Of a DNA stretch of 8,212 nucleotides, positions 1-5,952 are shown piece after piece (position 1 is the stretch's first letter; the number at the start of each line of letters is the position of its first letter). Where the stretch lies: NCBI GenBank assembly GCA_964532155.1, contig CAZHGN010000056.1, positions 1 through 8,212 of the forward strand, in the 5' to 3' direction. The position numbers and the translations under genes are program-made. A model generated the notes under the pieces. It made no database searches, was not told the origin of the DNA, and saw only the letters and a list, made by a program, of their open reading frames with translations. Source of the stretch: HGM11416 sp964532155 (GTDB taxonomy: Bacteria; Bacillota; Clostridia; Christensenellales; Borkfalkiaceae).

Positions 1-127
1 AGGCTTTGCCGTAAAAACTTCCGTTTTTACCCTTTACGGTTGTAATTCGGCGAAGTTTTGCTCGTATATGCCTTCGGCGCAGCTTGAAACGAATGAAAAA
101 GTACGGTAGATAGAGGAAAAATAACCA
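1..127. other. Upstream flank with stem-loops; possible tail of an upstream gene
   Basis: No complete gene is visible here. Reading frame 2 on the plus strand is open from the window edge to a TAG at 107-109, so up to 35 codons could be the end of a gene lying to the left, but the composition does not prove this. The stretch is rich in dyads. GTAAAAAC (11-18) pairs with GTTTTTAC (23-30) around a TTCC loop. CCGTAAA (9-15) could instead pair with TTTACGG (33-39), excluding the first stem. CGGCGAAG (48-55) pairs with CTTCGGCG (72-79) with one mismatch. No T-tract follows any of them, so a classical intrinsic terminator is not supported. AGAGGA at 112-117 is the ribosome binding site of the next gene. 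Confidence 0.35.
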
Positions 128-694
128 ATGAACGCTTGGAGAATAGCAAAAACCGCGATATACCCGATCGTCGGAATACTTATAATCGTTTTCAGCAAAT
201 TTGCAATGCAACACGTCGTCGCCCTCGTCGGCATAACGATGAGCGTTTACGCTATAGAAACGGTAATCGTATCCGTTTATAAAAAAGCCGTTTTAAAAGA
301 AAATAACGAACTTTTCGAAGGATTGATACTCGCATTGCTCGCCGCCGTGCTTTTGCTTACGGACGGCAACGACCTCGAAAAGGTATGCGTAATTTGGGCT
401 ATTTGGTCGATTTTGCGCGAAACGGAAGAAATTAAAGAATGCCTTTTCCACAATTTTTACAAAAGAGTAATTCTGCCGGCAAGAATAGTAAACTACGCGC
501 ACTGCCTCGAATCGGCAACGGTTATAGTTTTATCCGTTCTCATGCTACTTTCTCCGTCGGGAAAAACGGCGCACGCACATGTGATTTTGCTCGGGCTCGA
601 ACTTATTTTCGAAATAGCGTTCCCCATTGCCGTTTTGATCGCGGAAAAAACCGAAAAAAATAAAACCGCTTGCGGCGAAGAAAAGGTGGCTTAA
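128..694 (+). CDS. Small polytopic membrane protein, HdeD/DUF308-like
   Basis: A 188-residue integral membrane protein. Hydrophobic segments lie at about residues 7-22, 28-50, 63-78, 84-97, 128-142 and 150-172, consistent with roughly six membrane spans. The tail after residue 172 is short, charged and lysine/glutamate rich, probably cytoplasmic. There is no cleavable signal peptide and no recognisable catalytic motif. Length and paired short spans resemble the HdeD/DUF308 family of small membrane proteins, whose biochemical role is mostly unknown; this assignment is pattern recognition only. The ATG at 128 is preceded by AGAGGA at 112-117, spacing 10, which supports the start. The stop codon lies 14 bp before the next gene, so the two are almost certainly cotranscribed. 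No convincing sigma-A promoter is visible in the 127 bp upstream, so the unit may begin outside the window. Confidence 0.6.
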   Translation: MNAWRIAKTAIYPIVGILIIVFSKFAMQHVVALVGITMSVYAIETVIVSVYKKAVLKENNELFEGLILALLAAVLLLTDGNDLEKVCVIWAIWSILRETEEIKECLFHNFYKRVILPARIVNYAHCLESATVIVLSVLMLLSPSGKTAHAHVILLGLELIFEIAFPIAVLIAEKTEKNKTACGEEKVA

Positions 695-708
695 AAGGTA
701 GAAATAAA

Positions 709-1803
709 ATGAATTACGATAAATCGGTCGATAAAAATTACGATTATATAGTCGCCGCCGCAAAAAAGGAAACGGCGGAAGGTCGAGGCTCCGTCAAATA
801 CGTTGCCTCCCTTTTATACGCCCTTTGCAAATACTTTTCGGCTTGCGGAAAGCCCGCGGCTTACCAAGACGAACTGTACTACGAACTTTCTAAAAAACTC
901 GACGATTACGCCGAGAAAGACCGCGCCGAATGTATCAAAACTCTCTCGCTTTCCGCAAAAGCCTTAACCGCATACGCGCGAACCGCCGTTTGCGAATTAG
1001 CGAAGAAAAGCGCCGAAAAGCTGCGCGCGATTATTTGCCATTGCTTTATTTCAGACTCGGCTGTCGCCGACGCCGAACTTTTTGAAGCATACGCCGCCGC
1101 ACTTAACTCCTTAGCCGAATCTTCTTCTTTGGAAGAGTTGAAAATTAAAGACGTAGCGGCGGGCGTTCTGCCGCTGCTTACCGACGAAAACTATCTTTTT
1201 ATCGACGGCTTTTGTGCGATTAACGGTGCTATAGGCTTACTTTTGCTGTCAAAACGCTTTCCCGAACTGCTCGGAGGAGCGTTACTTGCAGTAAAACGCG
1301 TCGCCACGCTTTGCGGCAATTTGGATTACACCTATAACTCGTCCTTTAAAGACCAAAACGCCCTTGCCGATCCCGCCGTTACCTCGTTTGCGCTCGAACT
1401 TTTCGTTAACGCCTATAAAATTTCGGGCGATAAATTCTTTTTGTATATGGCAAGAAGAATTTGGTTTAACGGAATGCAGTTTTTCCAGCGCAACGGCGGC
1501 TTCGTAGGGTATAACAATCCCCCGAAAACACCGAACGGAATATTATCGGCGGCAACTTACGAGGAAAAAACGCTCACGCCCCTTTTTGCCGAAGGCTTGT
1601 GCGCGTACCTAAAGGATAAAGGTCTTTTCGCCGAATACGACGCACCCGTCAAAAAAGATCCGCGCGGCAGATACGTCGTGGACGACAAGGTTTTCGCTCG
1701 CGAACTCGGCGAATACTTCGGCCGCGACCTAATAGAAATCCCTTCGCTTTCGTCTTTTGACGAGCAAACGGCAATGGGCTTCCGCTTTAAGATTGCATTT
1801 TAA
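709..1803 (+). CDS. Uncharacterised helical protein, possible alpha/alpha-toroid fold
   Basis: A 364-residue soluble protein with no signal peptide or membrane span. I do not recognise the family with certainty. It looks mostly alpha-helical, with alanine- and leucine-rich helices throughout. Residues 221-265 (a helix with FALELFVNAYKISGD, then FFLYMARRIWFNG and a GGFVGY turn) resemble the repeated helical hairpins of alpha/alpha-toroid glycosidases such as GH127, where a tract of the form Y-x-x-[ST]-G-D-x-x-[FY]-L-x-x-A-x-R recurs. I see no complete active site, so enzymatic activity is not claimed. The ATG at 709 is preferred over an in-frame TTG at 670, because AAAAGG at 693-698 is well placed (10 nt spacer) and the TTG would overlap the upstream gene. 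It follows the membrane protein by 14 bp, suggesting a functional pair. A bidirectional terminator lies 69 bp after its stop. Confidence 0.7.
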   Translation: MNYDKSVDKNYDYIVAAAKKETAEGRGSVKYVASLLYALCKYFSACGKPAAYQDELYYELSKKLDDYAEKDRAECIKTLSLSAKALTAYARTAVCELAKKSAEKLRAIICHCFISDSAVADAELFEAYAAALNSLAESSSLEELKIKDVAAGVLPLLTDENYLFIDGFCAINGAIGLLLLSKRFPELLGGALLAVKRVATLCGNLDYTYNSSFKDQNALADPAVTSFALELFVNAYKISGDKFFLYMARRIWFNGMQFFQRNGGFVGYNNPPKTPNGILSAATYEEKTLTPLFAEGLCAYLKDKGLFAEYDAPVKKDPRGRYVVDDKVFARELGEYFGRDLIEIPSLSSFDEQTAMGFRFKIAF

Positions 1804-1825
1804 AAACCGACCTATAAGTCGATTA
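1804..1825. repeat. CTATAG-centred palindromic motif, copy D
   Basis: An imperfect 22-bp palindrome directly after the stop codon at 1803. The left arm AAACCGAC and right arm GTCGATTA flank the centre CTATAA, and the arms are complementary at 6 of 8 positions. It matches the plus-strand reading of copy C (5735-5756) well on the right side: the centre plus right arm agree at 11 of 14 positions. As RNA it could form a short hairpin with a TATA loop. TTTTT begins 8 nt after the right arm, so a weak contribution to termination of the upstream gene is possible. Function unknown. Confidence 0.4.
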
Positions 1826-1872
1826 ACCGCACTTTTTAATCAAAATTACCTTAGAAGCGACAAATAAAAAAC

Positions 1873-1914
1873 AGCACTCCGCACGTTATTTTAAAACTTG
1901 CAGAGTGCTTTTAT
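1873..1914. terminator. Bidirectional intrinsic terminator between convergent genes
   Basis: AGCACTC (1873-1879) pairs perfectly with GAGTGCT (1903-1909). The stem can extend by GCA (1881-1883) with TGC (1899-1901) across one C-A mismatch, leaving a loop of 15 nt. On the plus strand it is followed by TTTTATTATTCTT, ending the 128-1803 unit. On the minus strand the stem is followed by GTTTTTTATTTG, 36 bp past the uvrC stop codon at 1945. One hairpin therefore serves both converging genes. Confidence 0.8.
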
Positions 1915-1944
1915 TATTCTTAAAAAACGCTAATCGGCAAAAGC

Positions 1945-3762
1945 TTATTCACCGCCGTTGAAGTGGTCGTATATGGCACGCGCCCTCACCTCGCCTATTC
2001 CGTCGACCAAAGCAAGCTCCTCGACGGTCGCCCCCGCGACTTCGGCAACGCTGCCGAATTTATCGAGCAATGCGTCTATACGCTTTTTGCCAAGCCCGCT
2101 TATAGCGGACAACTCGGTAAAAAAGCTGTTTCTAAGATGCATGCTTCTGTGGTAGGTTATGGCGAAACGGTGCGCCTCGTCTCTGATTCGCTGAAGAAGG
2201 CGCAATGCGTAATCTCGCCGCTCGATTATTACGGGATCGTCCGAACTTAAAGTATATATTTCCTCTTCGCGCTTGGCAAGCGAGATGAGTTCGCAATTAA
2301 AGCCCTTTTCTTTAAACGTTTCGGCAACGGCGGAAAGTTGTCCCTTGCCGCCGTCGATAACGACGAGATCGGGCATCGGAAACCTTTCGGGATCGGTTTT
2401 AAGCCTTTCTATACGGCGCGACAAGACCTCTTTCAAACTCGCGAAATCGTCCGAGCCTTCAACCGTTTTAATACGAAACCGCCTATAATCCTCCGGACTT
2501 TTCACACCGTCCGAAAAGACGACCATCGAACCGACTTTATCCACGCCCGAAACGTTGGAAATATCGTAACACTCTATACGCTTTGGGTATTTTTTTAAGC
2601 CGAGCAGCGTTTTTAGCCGCTCGCAAGCAAGCAAGGTCATATCGTCGCGGTGCTTAATTTTATCTACCGATTTTTCGAGATAATCTTCCGCATTGACCTC
2701 CGCCATTTGCACAAGCTGACGACGAACGCCCTGCTTGGGACATAGCACTACCACTCGCTTTCCGTGCGTTTCTTTAAAATACTCTTCGACGGCGGTTGCT
2801 CCTTCAAACTCGGCGTTGACGAGAATTTCGTCGGGCAGCTCGTTGTTTTTATCGTAAAAACGCATGATAAACTGCTCGATAAACTCCGACGGCGTGTAGG
2901 CGGCGTAGTCAAACGCGAAATTTTTACCGCCCTGCATTCTGCCGCCGCGCGTGACGAGGACGTTTATCGCCGAATGAATATTGTCGGTCGCAAGCGCTAT
3001 AATATCGCACGAAATAAATCTGTTAAGCGACGTGATCTTTTTTTCGGTCAGTTTTTTAAGGCTTTTCAGTTTATCGCGGCAAGCAATTGCAAGCTCGAAT
3101 TCTTCCGCTTCCGAAAACGCCTGCATTTTTGCCGTCAAAAGCCGCTCGGCTTCGTCGTCGTTGCCCGAAAGAAAATCGAGCGCGGCGTTTACGCGTTCCC
3201 TATATTCTTCCTTGGTACACAAACCGTTGCAAGGTGCAAGACACCGCTTGATGTGGTATTCCAAACACTCGCGTTTGCGACTACCTTCGGTTATAGCCAT
3301 AGTGCAACTGCGAAGCAAAAAGGTGCAGTTTATGATATCGACTATTTCGTTTGCGTTCACGCCTGCCATAAACGGGCCGAAATATTTGGCTCCGTCGCGC
3401 CGCACTCGCCGCACGACCTCGAAATAAGGAAAATTCTTTTTTAAGTCGATTCTAATAGACGGATAAGTTTTGTCGTCCTTTAAAAGTATGTTATACTTGG
3501 GCTTATTTTTCTTTATAAGATTGTTTTCGAGGGATAAAGCGTCCGCCTCGGAACGCGTTATTATATAATAAAAGTCGGCAATAGCCGCCACCATTGCCAT
3601 TACTTTCTCGGTTTTAACGCTGTCGTAAAAATATTGCGTTACCCGATTTTTAAGATTTTTCGCCTTGCCGACGTATATAATTTCACCGTCCGCACCGAGC
3701 ATGACGTAAACGCCGGGATCGGTAGGCAAAAGCCTTATTTTACTTTCGAGATCGGCTCTCAT
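1945..3762 (-). CDS. uvrC: Excinuclease ABC subunit C (UvrC)
   Basis: A full-length 605-residue UvrC, the dual-incision nuclease of nucleotide excision repair, which acts with UvrA and UvrB on damaged DNA in the cytoplasm. The N-terminal GIY-YIG nuclease domain (about 14-95, 3' incision) shows GVY at 17-19, YVG at 30-32, Arg40 and Glu79. Cys153, Cys166, Cys174 and Cys178 match the spacing of the four iron-sulphur ligands reported for UvrC. A UVR motif that contacts UvrB lies at about 203-238. The RNase H-like domain (5' incision) has CYDISN with Asp400, the SDD motif at 437-439, VIDGGKGQ with Asp470, and DEAHRF with His531. Tandem helix-hairpin-helix motifs (ISGLGKK, VDGIGEVRA) close the protein. 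The ATG at 3762 has AGAGGA 8 nt upstream. No clear promoter is visible in the 91-bp gap behind the rny terminator, so readthrough from rny may contribute. Confidence 0.97.
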   Translation of the reverse strand: MRADLESKIRLLPTDPGVYVMLGADGEIIYVGKAKNLKNRVTQYFYDSVKTEKVMAMVAAIADFYYIITRSEADALSLENNLIKKNKPKYNILLKDDKTYPSIRIDLKKNFPYFEVVRRVRRDGAKYFGPFMAGVNANEIVDIINCTFLLRSCTMAITEGSRKRECLEYHIKRCLAPCNGLCTKEEYRERVNAALDFLSGNDDEAERLLTAKMQAFSEAEEFELAIACRDKLKSLKKLTEKKITSLNRFISCDIIALATDNIHSAINVLVTRGGRMQGGKNFAFDYAAYTPSEFIEQFIMRFYDKNNELPDEILVNAEFEGATAVEEYFKETHGKRVVVLCPKQGVRRQLVQMAEVNAEDYLEKSVDKIKHRDDMTLLACERLKTLLGLKKYPKRIECYDISNVSGVDKVGSMVVFSDGVKSPEDYRRFRIKTVEGSDDFASLKEVLSRRIERLKTDPERFPMPDLVVIDGGKGQLSAVAETFKEKGFNCELISLAKREEEIYTLSSDDPVIIERRDYALRLLQRIRDEAHRFAITYHRSMHLRNSFFTELSAISGLGKKRIDALLDKFGSVAEVAGATVEELALVDGIGEVRARAIYDHFNGGE

Positions 3763-3809
3763 CGCTTAATTCCTCTTCTTTTCGGCTTGATTAGTTCTCG
3801 TTTTCCGTT

Positions 3810-3841
3810 AAAAAAGGGGCTTTGCAAAAATGCAAAACCCC
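3810..3841 (-). terminator. Intrinsic terminator of rny
   Basis: Read on the minus strand, GGGGTTTTGCA pairs with TGCAAAGCCCC around a TTTT loop, giving 11 pairs including one T-G wobble, followed directly by six T (positions 3815 to 3810). The hairpin begins 12 bp after the rny stop codon. On the plus strand the wobble becomes a C-A mismatch and no long T-tract follows, so this is a one-directional minus-strand terminator. It separates rny from uvrC. Confidence 0.88.
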
Positions 3842-3853
3842 GTATTCGTTTAA

Positions 3854-5464
3854 TTACTTAGCATATTCGACCGCGCGCGATTCCCTTATTACGTTGACCT
3901 TGATTTGTCCGGGATATTCGAGCTCGCTTTCGATTTTCTTGGCTATATCCTTGGCAAGGTACATAGCCTTTACGTCGTCGATCTGCTCGGGTTTTACGAT
4001 AACGCGTATCTCTCTGCCTGCCTGTATAGCATAGCATTTATCAACGCCGCTAAAGCTCGAGCCGATGTTTTCAAGCGATTCGAGGCGCTTAACGTAATTG
4101 GTGCTCGTCTCTCTTCTTGCGCCGGGGCGTGCACCCGATATCGCGTCGGCGGCGGCAACGAGTACCGCTTCGAGCGTTCTGGGCTCGACGTCGCCGTGGT
4201 GCGCTTGTATGCAGTTAACGACGTTTTTGTTTTCCTTATACTTCTTCGCAAGATCGGTACCGATCTGAATGTGCGTACCCTCGACCTCGTGGTCGACCGA
4301 TTTACCTATATCGTGGAGCAAACCGCCGCGTTTTGCAAGGTTGACGTCGGCGCCGAGTTCTTGAGCCATAAGCCCGGCGAGATAGGAAACCTCGATAGAG
4401 TGCTGAAGAACGTTTTGACCGTAGCTCGTTCTGTATTTCAAGCGACCGAGCAGTTTGATAAGTTCGGGATGAATGCCGAACAATCCGCAATCGAACATAG
4501 CGGCTTCGCCGGCTTCTTTAATTTTTTGATCGAGTTCTTTTGCCGTTTTTTCAACCGTTTCTTCAATGCGAGCGGGGTGAATTCTTCCGTCCGAAATAAG
4601 CTTTTCGAGGGAAATTCTCGCGACTTCGCGGCGAACGGGATCGAAACCCGACAAGATTACGACCTCGGGCGTATCGTCGACCACGACCTCGACGCCCGTT
4701 GCGTTTTCGAGCGCACGGATATTTCTACCCTCGCGACCGATAATACGCGCTTTCATATCGTCATTGGGAAGGGGCACGACCGAAACGGTTATTTCCGAAG
4801 CATGATCGGTACAGCAACGCTGTATAGCAAGGCTTATTATGTTTTTAGCCTTTTTGTCGGCTTCTTCCTTAGCCTCTTCCTCTATGCGGCGAACGGTAAC
4901 CGCGCTGTCTCTGCGCGCTTCCTCTTGCACCGCTTCCATAATTTGCGTTTTTGCTTCTTCCTTGGTAAGCTGAGCAACCTTTTCGAGCTCGGCTACCATA
5001 AGTTCGTTTTGCTTTTCGAGCTTTTCTTTAAGGGCGTTCATCTCGTTTGCTTTGCGCTCGAGATTTTTCTTCTGCTCTTCGACTTCTTCGTTCTTTTTCA
5101 GAAGATTTGCGTCCTTTTTGTTGAGTATCTCGTCCTTTTGAACGAGGCGTTGTTCCATTTTTTGCAGTTCCGAACGTTTCTCTCTCGATTCGCGCTCGAA
5201 ATCGTTACGCATTTTTAGGTCCTGTTCCTTTGCTTCGAGAATAGCCTCTTTTTTAAGACGCTTGCATTCTACTTCGGCGTCCTCTTTCATTTTTGCAACG
5301 ACCGCTTCGGCACTGCCGATCTTACGCTCGCGCTTTTTTTGTAAAAGTTTGCTACCGACGAAAAGCCCTACCGCACCGCCGGCGATAAGAGCCGCGACAG
5401 CCGCAATAGCGGCGACCGCACCCGTCGAAATAAGAAACAGGGAGCCCATTCCGATTTGAATCAT
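3854..5464 (-). CDS. rny: Ribonuclease Y (membrane-anchored endoribonuclease)
   Basis: A 536-residue RNase Y, the endoribonuclease that initiates mRNA decay in many Gram-positive bacteria and is tethered to the inner face of the membrane. Domains in order: a short N-terminus and one transmembrane segment (about 8-37), a long lysine/glutamate-rich coiled coil (about 42-210), a KH RNA-binding domain with IIGREGRNIR at 241-250, and an HD phosphohydrolase domain with His355, the HD pair His384-Asp385 and Asp440 as likely metal ligands. Length fits the family (about 520 residues). The ATG at 5464 is chosen because AGGGAG lies 6 nt upstream; the frame continues to a TTG at 5500, which lacks such a site. 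A promoter about 140 bp upstream would give a leader of roughly 130 nt containing palindromic motif copy B. An intrinsic terminator follows the stop. Confidence 0.97.
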   Translation of the reverse strand: MIQIGMGSLFLISTGAVAAIAAVAALIAGGAVGLFVGSKLLQKKRERKIGSAEAVVAKMKEDAEVECKRLKKEAILEAKEQDLKMRNDFERESREKRSELQKMEQRLVQKDEILNKKDANLLKKNEEVEEQKKNLERKANEMNALKEKLEKQNELMVAELEKVAQLTKEEAKTQIMEAVQEEARRDSAVTVRRIEEEAKEEADKKAKNIISLAIQRCCTDHASEITVSVVPLPNDDMKARIIGREGRNIRALENATGVEVVVDDTPEVVILSGFDPVRREVARISLEKLISDGRIHPARIEETVEKTAKELDQKIKEAGEAAMFDCGLFGIHPELIKLLGRLKYRTSYGQNVLQHSIEVSYLAGLMAQELGADVNLAKRGGLLHDIGKSVDHEVEGTHIQIGTDLAKKYKENKNVVNCIQAHHGDVEPRTLEAVLVAAADAISGARPGARRETSTNYVKRLESLENIGSSFSGVDKCYAIQAGREIRVIVKPEQIDDVKAMYLAKDIAKKIESELEYPGQIKVNVIRESRAVEYAK

Positions 5465-5516
5465 ATCTATCTCCCTAAGTTGTGTATAAAAGTATATCAA
5501 GGCGACGAATTAGCGA

Positions 5517-5538
5517 TAACCGCGCTATAGCCCGCTTT
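5517..5538. repeat. CTATAG-centred palindromic motif, copy B (rny leader)
   Basis: A copy of the window's intergenic palindrome, centred on CTATAG at 5525-5530. Read on the minus strand (rny direction), 5533 down to 5513 matches positions 7082-7102 ahead of galE at 19 of 21 bases. Both copies are also preceded by a TCAAAAA run. Its own arms are less symmetrical (5 of 8 positions) than those of the other copies. It lies about 50-75 nt upstream of the rny start codon, inside the predicted leader. It could be an operator or an RNA element; the sequence does not decide. Confidence 0.5.
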
Positions 5539-5601
5539 TTTGAAATGCACGAACGCCGCACAAACGAAAAAACGCCGCCGCATATAATTCTACCGTCGTT
5601 T

Positions 5602-5630
5602 ATTTTATATCATTTAAAGATAAAAGTCAA
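5602..5630 (-). promoter_or_regulatory. Candidate sigma-A promoter for rny
   Basis: On the minus strand TTGACT (5630 to 5625) is followed after exactly 17 nt by TAAAAT (5607 to 5602). These match the -35 and -10 consensus at 5 of 6 positions each. Transcription would start near 5595, giving a leader of about 130 nt before the rny ATG. A second, weaker candidate lies nearer the gene (TTATCG, 17 nt, TATACT, with the -10 at about 5492-5497), so the leader length is uncertain. Confidence 0.55.
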
Positions 5631-5734
5631 TTGATAAGTATTTATTTTACCATTTTTTTACCTTGACAACGCAAACAAACTTAAAAGCAGAATTTTTTAA
5701 ATGCCGCAAGCGATAATTTTATTCTTTTTGTGTT

Positions 5735-5756
5735 TAACCGCTCTATAGGGCGATTA
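5735..5756. repeat. CTATAG-centred palindromic motif, copy C
   Basis: The left arm TAACCGCT and right arm GGCGATTA flank CTATAG at 5743-5748. The arms are complementary at 6 of 8 positions, and with the fully palindromic core this gives 9 of 11 base pairs. The minus-strand reading matches copy B at its inner arm (GCGGTTA in both); the plus-strand reading matches copy D. It lies about 120 bp upstream of the sugar-operon promoter and about 105 bp upstream of the rny promoter, a position more typical of a protein-binding site than of a leader hairpin. Confidence 0.45.
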
Positions 5757-5873
5757 TTGCCGATTTTAGTCAATTTTAACCAACCGCCCCGCCGCAATCA
5801 AGCCGCAGACAGTCACAAAAAGACACAAAAAGTAAAAAAGTTAACCGATAAACGAAATAATTTAAAAAATACA

Positions 5874-5902
5874 TTTACAACCGAAAAAAAATGTAATATA
5901 AT
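5874..5902 (+). promoter_or_regulatory. Sigma-A promoter of the nahK-galE unit
   Basis: TTTACA at 5874-5879 (5 of 6 to the -35 consensus), a 17-nt spacer and a perfect TATAAT at 5897-5902. Transcription should begin near 5909, leaving about 44 nt before the ATG at 5953. The promoter is overlapped by repeated ATGTAA blocks (5891-5896 and 5901-5906, one helical turn apart). The -35 hexamer TTTACA is the inverse of TGTAAA at 5902-5907, so a repressor could bind across it. This is the best promoter in the window. Confidence 0.8.
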
Positions 5903-5952
5903 GTAAACACTAAAATAATGAAAAGCGGCATGCGAAACGCTACGGAGAAATT

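Larger units (their letters stand above)
5465..5952. other. Divergent intergenic region between rny and the kinase gene
   Basis: A 488-bp AT-rich region between divergently transcribed genes with no plausible coding sequence. It holds the rny leader and its candidate promoter on the left, the promoter of the sugar operon on the right, and two copies of the CTATAG palindrome (5517-5538 and 5735-5756). A nine-base repeat CACAAAAAG occurs at 5814-5822 and 5824-5832. The section 5640-5870 has no further promoter that I find convincing. Its length is generous for two promoters, so regulatory sites or a small RNA are possible but not demonstrated. Confidence 0.6.

Noticed and set aside
670..708. 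Upstream TTG start extending the helical protein by 13 residues
   Set aside because: The extension overlaps the preceding gene and is a basic, low-information peptide. The ATG at 709 has a well-placed AAAAGG.
1220..1245. A further CTATAG site with arm TAACGGTG, like copy A inverted
   Set aside because: It lies inside coding sequence (Ile-Asn-Gly-Ala-Ile-Gly), the right arm does not pair, and ordinary codon choice explains it.
2764..3444. 226-codon open frame on the plus strand opposite uvrC
   Set aside because: Antisense shadow of a clearly conserved gene; no plausible ribosome binding site or recognisable domain.
3905..5218. 437-codon open frame on the plus strand opposite rny
   Set aside because: It lies wholly antisense to the coiled coil, KH and HD regions of a certain gene, encodes Phe/Leu/Val-rich sequence expected from the complement of Lys/Glu codons, and has no family resemblance.
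5663..5691. Perfect TTGACA at 5663-5668 as a plus-strand promoter
   Set aside because: At 17 nt spacing the -10 would be AGCAGA, and the best alternative (CAGAAT) needs 19 nt. It is far from any gene start.
5814..5832. Tandem CACAAAAAG pair as a replication-origin or regulatory repeat
   Set aside because: Only two short A-rich units in AT-rich DNA, with no DnaA-box match and no other origin features.
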